Part shown: positions 31,526-38,409 of the stretch, in pieces
How the letters are laid out: each line of letters starts with the position of its first letter
How positions within the stretch are numbered: the stretch's first letter is position 1
Origin: Brevundimonas sp.
GTDB lineage: Bacteria; Pseudomonadota; Alphaproteobacteria; Caulobacterales; Caulobacteraceae
DNA length: 38,409 nucleotides
Assembly (NCBI GenBank): GCA_020253595.1
Contig: JADCBH010000330.1
Span: 1 to 38,409, forward strand
Reading direction: 5' to 3'
Position numbers and translations under genes: made by a program
The notes under the pieces: model-generated
Seen by the model: the letters and a program-made list of their open reading frames with translations, nothing else
What the model was told of the DNA's origin: nothing
Databases searched by the model: none

Positions 31526-32631
31526 GCCGCGCGCCTTTCCGCCTGGCAAGGGCAGGCCTTCCACCGGCCCTGACAGCCGGGTCCAGCGGGTGCCGTTCCG
31601 GTCCGATCAAGGCTCTCGGACACGGCTGTCGCCAGACCGCCGATGAACGGGGCCATCACACTGACCGTTGGCACCCGCATATAGGGATGGACGCCGGCCT
31701 CATGGGCGAGCTCGCCGTACTCGATATCGAGCTCCACCAGCGTCTCTATGTGCTCTGACACGAAGGCGATGGGGGTGATAACGACCCCGACGCCGTCACG
31801 TCCGGCCTGGACAATCACATCTGGTGTCGCGGGCCCCAGCCATTTCAAGGGACCCACCCGGCTCTGGTAGCAGAGCACCCAATCTGTGAGTTCAGCATGC
31901 GCGGCAACGGCTGCGACCGTTGCCTCCACCTGCTCCTGGTAAGGATCGCCCTTCCCGCTAACCAGCTTTTCCGGAATGCCGTGGGCCGAGAACAGAACCC
32001 GCAACGGCTTTCCCGGATGTGCCGCCTGCGCCTCGATCATCTTGGCACGCACGGCCTCAGCCTGGGCTTCGATCCAGCCGTCCATCCTTGGATAGCAGCA
32101 GATGGTTCTCACTCGGCCTGAACCCGCATAGGCCTCACGCCAGGCTTTGAGCGACGATGCCGTCGTGGTGGTGGAAAACTGCGGATACAGCGGCAACAGA
32201 ACCACCTCGTCCGGGCCCCAGACCGCGACATCGGCCGCAGCCTCTTCGGTCAGCGGGTGCCAGTAACGCATGGCCATAAAGCTCTGGATCTCATCCCCGG
32301 GCAACAAACGAGACAGGGCCGCGTCCAGGGCGGCCATCTGCTTGCGGGTCTCTGCCTTCAAGGGCGAGCCCCCGTTCGCATCCATCTGGGCATAGTTGGC
32401 CTGGGCACTGGCTTCGCGCCGCGAGGAGATCAACCGGGCAAGCGGAGTGCGGACGAACCCCGGCAGGCCAATGATCGCTGGATCGTTGAACAGGTTGAAC
32501 AGAAAGGGCTGAACGGTCTCGGCATCGTCCGGGCCACCGAGATTGAAGAGGACCACAGCGATCCGTCGGCCGGATATCTTCCCGGTCGATGTGGGCGTCG
32601 TTCTGGACGTTGGCGCCGAAGTCGACGTCAC
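31522..32631 (-). CDS. hemH: ferrochelatase
   Basis: A 369-residue enzyme that inserts ferrous iron in protoporphyrin IX, the last step of heme synthesis. IAVVLFNLGGPDDAETVQPFL is the family start; the metal-binding catalytic His is in LFSAHGIPEK and the Glu in FVSEHIETL. The start is GTG 32631, which overlaps the hemE stop by four bases (GTGA), with GGAG four bases upstream. An N-terminal Ser/Thr-rich stretch of about 20 residues and a C-terminal Cys-containing tail (CQGRWKACPC) extend beyond the core; the tail cysteines might bind an iron-sulfur cluster as in some ferrochelatases. Confidence 0.96.
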   Translation of the reverse strand: MTSTSAPTSRTTPTSTGKISGRRIAVVLFNLGGPDDAETVQPFLFNLFNDPAIIGLPGFVRTPLARLISSRREASAQANYAQMDANGGSPLKAETRKQMAALDAALSRLLPGDEIQSFMAMRYWHPLTEEAAADVAVWGPDEVVLLPLYPQFSTTTTASSLKAWREAYAGSGRVRTICCYPRMDGWIEAQAEAVRAKMIEAQAAHPGKPLRVLFSAHGIPEKLVSGKGDPYQEQVEATVAAVAAHAELTDWVLCYQSRVGPLKWLGPATPDVIVQAGRDGVGVVITPIAFVSEHIETLVELDIEYGELAHEAGVHPYMRVPTVSVMAPFIGGLATAVSESLDRTGTAPAGPGCQGRWKACPCQAERRAA

Positions 32632-33665
32632 TGGGCTCCGATCCGCTTCAGCACCTGCTCGACATGAGCGATCGGCACATCCGGCAGGATGCCGTGGCCG
32701 AGGTTGAAGACCCATGGCCCGAAGCCCCAGGCTTCCACAAGCTCATCCACCCTGCGGTCCAGCGCCGCACCGCCCACCCGAAGCAGCAAGGGATCGAGCG
32801 CGCCCTGGATCGGCTTGATCTTCTGGACCTCCCGACCCTTCGCCAGGCTGCAAGCGGTGTCTAGCGCCACGCCCTGGACGTCGACCTCGCGGGCATAGCG
32901 ATCGGCGTGAAGCGCCGAACCACGCGGGAAGCCGATCAAGGGAACAGTGACGCCCAACTCCCGCAGCCGGGCAACAAGGGCCTGATGAGGCTTGAGCACC
33001 AGCCGTTCGAAAAGATCGTCAGGCAGACCCTCCGCCCAGCTCTCGAAGATCTTCAGGCAGTCAGCACCCGCATCAGCCTGCATCTTCAGATAATGAGCCG
33101 TGGACTCCACGAGCACCGCCAGGACCGCATCGACCTTCTCTGGTTCGGCATAGGCATAGGACCGTGCAGTCGCGCGCTCCCCCTTGCCGATCGTGTCATG
33201 ACCCCCGTCCAGCATGTAGGTGGCCACGGTCCAGGGCGCGCCGGCGAATCCAATGAGGGCCCGGTGCGGTTCCAGCTCCGCGCGCACACGGCTCAGGCTC
33301 TCGCCAACCTCGGAGAGGGCTCGGCCAGCACCTTCCGCCAGGCCCTGCATGTGCTCAACGGATGGAAGTTCGCCCAGACGCGGACCTTCGCCCGTTTCGA
33401 ACCAGACCTTCTGCCCCAGCGCCTGCGGAATAAGCAGGATGTCCGCAAAGACGATGGCCGCGTCGAAACCGAACCGTCGCATGGGCTGAAGCGTCGCCTC
33501 CGCCGCCATTTCCGGGTTCAGACAGAAGGCGATGAAGTTCGGTGCCTTGGCCCGAAGCTCGCGATACTCGGGCAGGTAGCGTCCTGCCTGACGCATGAAC
33601 CAGACGGGAGGCCGCTCAAGGGTTTCGCCCCGAAGGACACGGATCAGCGAAGGCGTTGTGCTCAT
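32628..33665 (-). CDS. hemE: uroporphyrinogen decarboxylase
   Basis: A 345-residue enzyme that converts uroporphyrinogen III to coproporphyrinogen III. The signature RQAGRYLPEYR spans residues 25-35, with RPPVWFM before it; FADILLIPQALG with its catalytic Asp is also present. It is the first gene of the leftward hemE-hemH-hemJ operon and begins at the left edge of the candidate origin. In C. crescentus the hemE promoter lies inside the origin and is linked to its control, so the same arrangement is likely here. Confidence 0.97.
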   Translation of the reverse strand: MSTTPSLIRVLRGETLERPPVWFMRQAGRYLPEYRELRAKAPNFIAFCLNPEMAAEATLQPMRRFGFDAAIVFADILLIPQALGQKVWFETGEGPRLGELPSVEHMQGLAEGAGRALSEVGESLSRVRAELEPHRALIGFAGAPWTVATYMLDGGHDTIGKGERATARSYAYAEPEKVDAVLAVLVESTAHYLKMQADAGADCLKIFESWAEGLPDDLFERLVLKPHQALVARLRELGVTVPLIGFPRGSALHADRYAREVDVQGVALDTACSLAKGREVQKIKPIQGALDPLLLRVGGAALDRRVDELVEAWGFGPWVFNLGHGILPDVPIAHVEQVLKRIGAQ

Positions 33666-33876
33666 TCCCCGGCTTTACGGGGGGAACGACGTCCTCTCAA
33701 GCCCAGGGCTGTCCTCCTTCACCTGATCAAGATTTGAAAAGGAATGGAGGAAGCCAGCAGGAGGCGGGACACCGGGGATGAATCGGCCTGAATATCCGCC
33801 TTGGCAGGGATTGTCCGACGCTGATCCGGGACAAGACAACAATCATGTGACGGCCTGTCGAAAACGGGGACAAATC

Positions 33877-33891
33877 TTAACAAGTCGTTAA
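33877..33891. promoter_or_regulatory. CtrA binding box in the origin
   Basis: TTAACAAGTCGTTAA is an exact TTAA-N7-TTAA, the consensus for the Caulobacter cell-cycle regulator CtrA. In C. crescentus such boxes in Cori repress replication initiation and control the hemE promoter. It lies 212 bases upstream of hemE. Confidence 0.85.
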
Positions 33892-33939
33892 CGGACGGGC
33901 CTACGCTGGACGACCAGGCTGGTCCAATTCTGGGCGCCA

Positions 33940-33954
33940 TTTACCAATCGTTAA
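33940..33954. promoter_or_regulatory. second, degenerate CtrA-like box
   Basis: TTTACCAATCGTTAA has one mismatch (TTTA for TTAA) in the left half and a perfect right half at seven-base spacing. It sits 48 bases past the end of the perfect box. A TCCCCA (W-box-like) element follows at 33960. Confidence 0.55.
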
Positions 33955-33983
33955 GGATTTCCCCAACCGAAGCGCGCCAGTGA

Positions 33984-34006
33984 TGATCCCTTGGGATGAT
34001 CCGGCC
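33984..34006. promoter_or_regulatory. paired TGATCC elements, DnaA G-box-like
   Basis: TGATCCCTT (33984-33992) and TGATCCGGC (33998-34006) share the first six bases of the TGATCCACA-type 'G-box' bound by Caulobacter DnaA, and a third TGATCC lies at 33822. The first also makes a small inverted repeat (ATCCC TT GGGAT). Only the first six bases match, so binding is uncertain. Confidence 0.4.
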
Positions 34007-34073
34007 CCGGAGCGATCACATTGTCCGAAGCTCTCCCGGCTCGCCTCCGTATCGCCCCGCCGCTATAGACACC

Positions 34074-34157
34074 TGTGCATCGGCCCCGTCGGTCGGCGCC
34101 CCGGCCCGTCCACAGGATTTGTCGCCATTCGCACCGCTGTTCTGACCGCTGTCCACG
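34074..34157. promoter_or_regulatory. cluster of DnaA-box-like sequences before ppsR
   Basis: Three candidates: CGATGCACA on the minus strand (34082-34074), CCGTCCACA (34106-34114) and CTGTCCACG (34149-34157). Each matches six or seven of nine positions of TTATNCACA. They end 11 bases before ppsR. Confidence 0.4.
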
Positions 34158-34167
34158 GGCGTCCTGC

Positions 34168-35037
34168 ATGAGCCCGGCCCGCCCCGCCGGCGCTTCGCGC
34201 CTTGCGACCTACTTCCATGTGCACCTGGTATCCGACTCGACCGGCGAAACGTTGAACGCCATGGCCAAGGCGGTGACGGCCCGGTTCGACGGCGTCATCC
34301 CTATCGAACATATCTATGCGCTGGTCCGTTCGGACAAGCAGATGGAGCGCGTGCTGGCCGAGGTCGCCTCCGCGCCTGGCGTTGTTCTTCACACGATCGT
34401 CGATCGTGACCTGCGGGCCCAGCTTGAAGAAGGCTGCCGCGCCCTCGACATGCCCCAGATCGGGGCTCTCGATCCTTTGGTGGGGGCGCTTTCGCGCTAT
34501 CTCGGCGCGTCGCTGTCGACGCGCGTTGGTGCGCAGCACGCCCTCGACCACGACTATTTCAACCGCATCGGGGCTCTCGATTTCGCCATGGCGCATGACG
34601 ACGGTCAGGGAACAGCCGAGCAACTCGAGGGGGCCGACGTGGTCCTTGTCGGAGTCAGCCGCACGTCCAAGACCCCCACGTGCATCTATCTGGCCCACCG
34701 CGGTGTCCGGGCGGCCAATGTGCCGCTGGTGCCAGGTCAGGAGGACGGCGAGCGGTTGGTCGGGTTGAAGAACCCGCTGGTCGTCGGTCTCACAGTTTCG
34801 CCCGACAGGCTGGTGCAGATCCGTAGAAACCGTCTGGATGGCCTCAACGCCAATCACGCCTCGGCCTATGTGGAACCTGACGCCGTGCGGGACGAAACAA
34901 TCAAGGCACGGCGTGCTTTTGAACGCCGTGGTTGGCCCACGATCGACGTGACCCGCCGGTCGGTCGAGGAAACCGCCGCCGCTGTGTTGAACCTCCTCAA
35001 CGAACGCCGCAGCAAGAAAATCGGGGCGTCGTGGTGA
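34168..35037 (+). CDS. ppsR: pyruvate, phosphate dikinase / PEP synthase regulatory protein (DUF299)
   Basis: A 289-residue bifunctional kinase/pyrophosphorylase family protein that inactivates and reactivates PEP synthase or pyruvate phosphate dikinase by ADP-dependent phosphorylation. The P-loop-like motif GVSRTSKTPT lies at residues 162-171; TYFHVHLVSDSTGETL starts the family domain. The ATG at 34168 is chosen because the similarity starts soon after; a longer form from 34075 would extend into the origin. It is the first gene right of the origin, like the DUF299 gene of C. crescentus, and overlaps the next gene by four bases. Confidence 0.93.
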   Translation: MSPARPAGASRLATYFHVHLVSDSTGETLNAMAKAVTARFDGVIPIEHIYALVRSDKQMERVLAEVASAPGVVLHTIVDRDLRAQLEEGCRALDMPQIGALDPLVGALSRYLGASLSTRVGAQHALDHDYFNRIGALDFAMAHDDGQGTAEQLEGADVVLVGVSRTSKTPTCIYLAHRGVRAANVPLVPGQEDGERLVGLKNPLVVGLTVSPDRLVQIRRNRLDGLNANHASAYVEPDAVRDETIKARRAFERRGWPTIDVTRRSVEETAAAVLNLLNERRSKKIGASW

Positions 35038-35624
35038 GCGAACTGATCCTGGCCTCACGAAGCGCGGCACGGCGGGCCATGCTCACCGGCGCGGGTGTGC
35101 GGTTCAATGTTGTGGACGCCGGTGTCGATGAGCCCGCCATCAAGGCTGCTTTCGGCTATGATGACCCTGCGGCTCTGGCGGTGGAACTGGCCAAGGCGAA
35201 GGCTCTGGCGGTGTCCCGGCAAGAGCCCGGCGCCTGGGTCCTCGGCTCGGACCAGACCCTGGCCTTCGAGGGCGCACTTGTGTCCAAGGCTCCAACCCTT
35301 GCCGCCGCGCGGGACCGCTTGCGGACAATGCGTGGCCGCATCCACCACCTGCACTCCGGGGCGGCGCTGGCTCGAGACGGAGCCGTCGCCTGGTCGGGCG
35401 TAGACACCGCGCAGATGGCGATGAGGGATTTCTCCGACGCCTTTCTGGACGCCTATCTGGATGCTGAGGGCGAACCGGTTCTGGCCGCCGTCGGAGCCTA
35501 TCGGCTGGAAGGCATGGGCAGTCAGTTGTTCGACCGCGTCGATGGAGACTACTTCACAGTCCTCGGCATGCCGCTGTGGGCTGTGCTGACAGAGCTGCGC
35601 CGCGCCGGAGTGATCGCGGCATGA
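35034..35624 (+). CDS. maf: Maf family nucleotide pyrophosphatase
   Basis: A 196-residue Maf/Ham1-like enzyme that hydrolyses nucleoside triphosphates such as dTTP/UTP or modified nucleotides. LILASRSAARRAML at the start, the SDQTL motif with its catalytic Asp, and YRLEGMGSQLFDRVDGDYF near the end are family signatures. The start is GTG 35034, overlapping the ppsR stop (GTGA); the stop overlaps aroE. Which nucleotide it prefers cannot be read from the sequence. Confidence 0.93.
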   Translation: MSELILASRSAARRAMLTGAGVRFNVVDAGVDEPAIKAAFGYDDPAALAVELAKAKALAVSRQEPGAWVLGSDQTLAFEGALVSKAPTLAAARDRLRTMRGRIHHLHSGAALARDGAVAWSGVDTAQMAMRDFSDAFLDAYLDAEGEPVLAAVGAYRLEGMGSQLFDRVDGDYFTVLGMPLWAVLTELRRAGVIAA

Positions 35625-36445
35625 CCCGCATCACGGGTGCAATGAAACTGGCAGGGATCGTCGGCAATCCCGTGACCCATTCCTTGAGCCCCGTCATTCA
35701 CAACACCTGGATCGAGGCTCTGGGTCTGGACGCGGTCTATGCCGCCTTCTCGCCAGCAGACTCGGCAGGGTTTGATACCCTGGTTGCCGCCGGCCGGGCA
35801 GGACTTCTGGCAGGGGTGAACGTCACGGCACCGTTCAAGGAACAGGCTTACGCCCTCGCCGATGAGGCGTCCGACACCGCGCGAGCGAGCGCTTCGGCGA
35901 ACATTCTGAGATTCCGCGATGGCCGGGTGTCGGCCGACAGCGCGGATGGAGAGGGCCTTCTTTGGGCGCTGAAGGATCAGGCACCAGACCTCGATCTGGC
36001 GGATGCATCTGTGGTGATGTTGGGTGCCGGGGGCGCTGCGCGGGCCGCAGTGGCTGCGTTGGCAAGCGCTGGGGCGCGCGTACGGATCGTCAACCGCACG
36101 CGGGAACGGGCTGAAGCTCTGGCGGCGGACATCGGTCTCGGTGTCATAGCTACCGACATGGCAGGGGCCTTCAAGGACGCTCGACTGATCGTTAACGCCT
36201 TGAGTGTCCGCCCGGACATCGACCCCACCATATTCGAACCGGAAACGGTCGTCCTGGACATGACCTATCGGCCGATCGAGACACCGTTCCTGAAGGCAGC
36301 CAAGACGGTTGGCCTGACGACAGTGGATGGACTGGGTATGCTGATCGGGCAGGCGAGACCGTCGTTTCGTGCCCTGTTCGACACCGAGCCACCGCCTCTG
36401 GACCCCCGACCGATCCTTTTGGCTCATCTGGGAGAAGCGGGGTGA
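35621..36445 (+). CDS. aroE: shikimate dehydrogenase
   Basis: A 274-residue NADPH-dependent enzyme that reduces 3-dehydroshikimate in aromatic amino acid synthesis. The N-terminal GIVGNPVTHSLSPVIHN binds the substrate, and K73 in NVTAPFK is the catalytic lysine; the Rossmann motif is GAGGAARAAVAAL. The start ATG overlaps the maf stop and the stop overlaps the coaE start, so three genes are translationally coupled. Nothing unusual. Confidence 0.96.
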   Translation: MTRITGAMKLAGIVGNPVTHSLSPVIHNTWIEALGLDAVYAAFSPADSAGFDTLVAAGRAGLLAGVNVTAPFKEQAYALADEASDTARASASANILRFRDGRVSADSADGEGLLWALKDQAPDLDLADASVVMLGAGGAARAAVAALASAGARVRIVNRTRERAEALAADIGLGVIATDMAGAFKDARLIVNALSVRPDIDPTIFEPETVVLDMTYRPIETPFLKAAKTVGLTTVDGLGMLIGQARPSFRALFDTEPPPLDPRPILLAHLGEAG

Positions 36446-37083
36446 TCCTGCTTGGCCTGACCGGGTCGATCGGCATGGGAAAGTCGACGACGACCACCAT
36501 GTTTGCCGACCACGGCGCTGTGGTCTGGAACGCTGATGATGCCGTCCACGCCCTTTATGCGACCGGTGGCGCGGCCGTGGGTCCGATCGCCGAGGCCTTT
36601 CCAGGCGTGGTGGTCGATGGCGCGATAGATCGCCAACGGTTGGCCGAGGCGCTCGGCAATGATGAGTCAGCCTTTCGCCGACTGGAGACCATCGTGCACC
36701 CGCTCGTTGCTGCAGGTCGGATGGCGGACCTCGAGGCGGCGCGCGCCGCGAAGGTCAGACTGGCTGTCCTGGATATCCCCCTGCTGTTCGAAACGGGCGG
36801 CGACAGGGCCGTGGACGCTGTGGTGGTGGTCACCGCCGACGCTGACACCCAGAGGCGACGCGTGCTGGCTCGTCCTGGCATGACGCCCGAGCGGTTCGAG
36901 GCCATCTTGGCGCGGCAGCTGCCAGATGCCGAGAAACGCCGTCGCGCCGATTTCATTGTGGACACGTCAGGCGGCCTGGAAGCAGCGCGCACCGAGGTCG
37001 CCAAAATCGTGGGGACGGTTCTCTCACCAGGCTGGTCATCCCCGCGCCGGCCACTTTCCCCAGCGGCCAAACATCCGCATTAA
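36442..37083 (+). CDS. coaE: dephospho-CoA kinase
   Basis: A 213-residue P-loop kinase for the final step of coenzyme A synthesis. The motif GLTGSIGMGKST is at residues 5-16, and LAVLDIPLLFETG is a family signature. The start is GTG 36442, overlapping the aroE stop. It lies five bases before dnaQ, as in many alphaproteobacteria. Confidence 0.96.
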   Translation: MILLGLTGSIGMGKSTTTTMFADHGAVVWNADDAVHALYATGGAAVGPIAEAFPGVVVDGAIDRQRLAEALGNDESAFRRLETIVHPLVAAGRMADLEAARAAKVRLAVLDIPLLFETGGDRAVDAVVVVTADADTQRRRVLARPGMTPERFEAILARQLPDAEKRRRADFIVDTSGGLEAARTEVAKIVGTVLSPGWSSPRRPLSPAAKHPH

Positions 37084-37088
37084 CGGAC

Positions 37089-37808
37089 ATGGCCCGCGAA
37101 ATCGTCCTCGACACAGAAACCACCGGCTTCGATCCCAAGACCGGAGATCGACTGATCGAGGTCGGCTGCATTGAAATCGAAGACCTTCTTCCGACCGGCC
37201 GCACCTTTCATCGCTTCGTCAACCCGGAGCGATTGATCCCTGAAGGCGCAATCAAGGTCCACGGCATCACCGATGATAAGGTCAAGGACGCGCCCAAATT
37301 CGGGGAGATCGTCGTCGATCTGATGGAGTTTATCGGCGAGGCTCCGGTGATCGCCCACAACGCCGGTTTTGACCGGGCGTTCATCAATCATGAATGCAGT
37401 CTTTGCGGTCATGCCCAGATCGAAGAGGCGCGCTGGATCGACACCCTGGCCCTGGCGCAGAAACGCTTTCCCGGGATGGCCAACTCTCTCGATGCACTCT
37501 GCAAGCGCTTCAAGATCAGTCTGGTCGAGCGCAGCCTTCACGGGGCCCTGATCGATGCCCGCCTGTTGGCGGACGTCTATCTGGAACTCAAGGGCGGCAA
37601 GGAGCGGGTTCTCGATCTGTCGACCCGAGCGGTCTCATCCAGCGTGAACACAGCGCTCGTTGCCGGCGCTCACGGTCCGCGCCCGCGTCCGCTGGCCTCG
37701 CGGCTGCAGCCGGACGAGGCCGAAACCCATCGCCTCTTTCTGATTGAGACGCTGAAAGATCGTTCGCTTTGGGCCGGTTACGGGGTCGAAATCGAGCCCG
37801 CCCCCTGA
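37089..37808 (+). CDS. dnaQ: DNA polymerase III subunit epsilon (proofreading exonuclease)
   Basis: A 239-residue 3'-5' exonuclease of the DEDDh family. The metal ligands D8 and E10 are in VLDTETTG, the ExoII motif is HNAGFDRAFIN and the ExoIII motif HGALIDARLLADVYLEL contains the catalytic His and Asp. The C-terminal region after about residue 185 should bind the polymerase subunit alpha. It is the last gene of the rightward operon from ppsR and is convergent with secB. Confidence 0.96.
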   Translation: MAREIVLDTETTGFDPKTGDRLIEVGCIEIEDLLPTGRTFHRFVNPERLIPEGAIKVHGITDDKVKDAPKFGEIVVDLMEFIGEAPVIAHNAGFDRAFINHECSLCGHAQIEEARWIDTLALAQKRFPGMANSLDALCKRFKISLVERSLHGALIDARLLADVYLELKGGKERVLDLSTRAVSSSVNTALVAGAHGPRPRPLASRLQPDEAETHRLFLIETLKDRSLWAGYGVEIEPAP

Positions 37809-37812
37809 CCGA

Positions 37813-38301
37813 TCAGGCCGCGCCTGGCTGTTGGGCGGCCTGGGCCATGCGTGCAGCGTAGATGCCGGCGAAATCGATCGGGTCCAGCATGAAGGGCGGA
37901 TAGAAGCCGCCGTCCGAGGTCGCACGGGCCACGATCTCACGCGCATAGGGGAACAGGTAGCGCGGGCATTCGATCAGCAGCATGGGCTCGATGTCCTGCT
38001 CCGACACGCCCTGAAGCTGGAAAAGACCACCGTACAGAAGTTCCACGTGGAACACCGGCGTCGTCTCGGTCGAAGCCTTGATCGACAGTTTCAGGTCGAC
38101 CTCGAACAGCCCGTCAGGACGACCTGCGGCATTCAACTCCACGCCCATGTCGATCTGGGGTTTGCCTTCGAGCCGCAGGCTGTCGGGCGCGCGCGGGTTC
38201 TCGAACGACAGGTCTCGCACATACTGGGCCAGGATACGGAAGCCCGCGATCGGCGGCTGGGCGGGGGTGCCGGAAGCGTCGGCGGGCGAGACGTCGGTCA
38301 T
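37813..38301 (-). CDS. secB: protein-export chaperone SecB
   Basis: A 162-residue tetrameric cytosolic chaperone that keeps secretory proteins unfolded for SecA. YVRDLSFENPRAP, VFHVELLYGGLF, LIECPRYLFPYAREIV and the GGFYPPFMLDPIDFAGIY end are family signatures. The ATG at 38301 is followed by a short polar stretch before the conserved core. It is the only leftward gene on the right side of the origin in this window. A near-perfect parS motif (38039-38054) is embedded in the conserved VFHVEL codons. Confidence 0.96.
   Translation of the reverse strand: MTDVSPADASGTPAQPPIAGFRILAQYVRDLSFENPRAPDSLRLEGKPQIDMGVELNAAGRPDGLFEVDLKLSIKASTETTPVFHVELLYGGLFQLQGVSEQDIEPMLLIECPRYLFPYAREIVARATSDGGFYPPFMLDPIDFAGIYAARMAQAAQQPGAA
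38039..38054. other. parS-like site inside secB, right of the origin
   Basis: AGTTCCACGTGGAACA matches the parS consensus in 15 of 16 positions, with A for the first T; the inner 14 bases are a perfect palindrome. It lies about 4.1 kb right of the candidate origin, opposite to the other three sites. The same bases encode the conserved SecB residues VFHVEL, so chance similarity is possible. Confidence 0.55.
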
Positions 38302-38409
38302 GGTGCGAACAGTCGATTGAGCGTCAAAAGGACAAAGGTGCGCGCGACTAGCATCGGGGACGCGATGTCGCAACGCTCGCCAGAGCGGAGAGCCGGGGTG
38401 CGGCCTGCC

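Larger units (their letters stand above)
33666..34167. other. putative chromosomal replication origin (Cori-like)
   Basis: A 502-base gap between hemE (leftward) and ppsR (rightward), the same location as the Caulobacter crescentus origin. No coding region is convincing in it. It holds a perfect CtrA box (33877-33891), a second degenerate one (33940-33954), an A/T-rich stretch around both, one GANTC methylation site (33780-33784), several DnaA-box-like sequences, and a TCCCCA motif (33960-33965). A weak IHF-like match (33725-33737) is also present. The GGCCTTCC 8-mer known from C. crescentus Cori was not found. Function as an origin is inferred from synteny and motifs. Confidence 0.85.

Noticed and set aside
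34075..34167. Upstream in-frame extension of ppsR into the origin
   Set aside because: The extra 31 residues are Arg/Pro/Cys-rich with no family similarity, and the region holds DnaA-box-like sites; the start at 34168 fits better.
34063..35070. Long open frame on the minus strand opposite ppsR
   Set aside because: It is the antisense shadow of a clear ppsR gene in high-GC DNA and has no recognisable motif.
38364..38409. Open frame from an ATG at 38364 to the right edge
   Set aside because: Only 15 codons are visible, Arg/Pro-rich, with no family similarity; it cannot be supported as a gene.

Overview
The window is a high-GC alphaproteobacterial chromosome segment, most probably from a Caulobacteraceae species such as Brevundimonas or a close relative. 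The main reason is the gene order hemE - gap - ppsR - maf - aroE - coaE - dnaQ - secB, with mnmE - mnmG - rsmG - parA - parB nearby. This is the order around the chromosomal replication origin (Cori) of Caulobacter crescentus. A NtrZ-like periplasmic protein, a perfect CtrA-type box and parS sites agree with this. No rRNA, tRNA, CRISPR array, phage or insertion sequence was seen.

Layout from left to right. (1) 1-3.9 kb is an accessory, mostly envelope-related block: the start of an alpha/beta hydrolase, a GmhB-like HAD phosphatase, a DegT aminotransferase coupled to a Gfo/Idh/MocA dehydrogenase (nucleotide-sugar type), a small lipoprotein and a glutathione S-transferase. (2) 4.0-7.3 kb holds two secreted DUF2141 proteins around a Tat-exported carotenoid oxygenase and a membrane-bound LytTR regulator. 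This is the least explained group. (3) 7.3-12.7 kb is the DUF3576-leuS-lptE-holA operon and a divergent ntrZ-like gene. (4) 12.7-19.3 kb carries nadE, ftsY, yciB/ispZ, a MarR regulator with a lysine/alanine tail, a 72-residue unknown protein, cytochrome c maturation genes ccmC-ccmD-ccmG and a cold-shock gene. (5) 19.4-22.3 kb carries an 80-residue unknown protein, a MOSC protein, prmC and xth. (6) 22.3-28.4 kb is the origin-proximal run DUF6489-mnmE-mnmG-rsmG-parA-parB plus a 59-residue basic protein. (7) 28.4-33.7 kb carries a quinone oxidoreductase, rho, hemJ, hemH and hemE. (8) 33.67-34.17 kb is the putative replication origin. (9) 34.2-38.3 kb is the rightward operon ppsR-maf-aroE-coaE-dnaQ, then secB.

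Functionally, the centre is a replication and segregation hub. The candidate origin contains a perfect TTAA-N7-TTAA CtrA box, a second degenerate CtrA box, DnaA-box-like elements and a GANTC site. ParA and ParB are encoded about 10 kb to the left. Three strong parS palindromes lie at 24.03, 26.73 and 28.86 kb, and a near-perfect fourth lies in secB at 38.04 kb, across the origin. The flanking operons (hemE-hemH-hemJ-rho leftward, ppsR to dnaQ rightward) point away from the origin, so they are transcribed with the replication forks. Many genes in these operons overlap by 1-8 bases, which suggests translational coupling. All assignments come from reading the sequence and recalling families; no database search was run.
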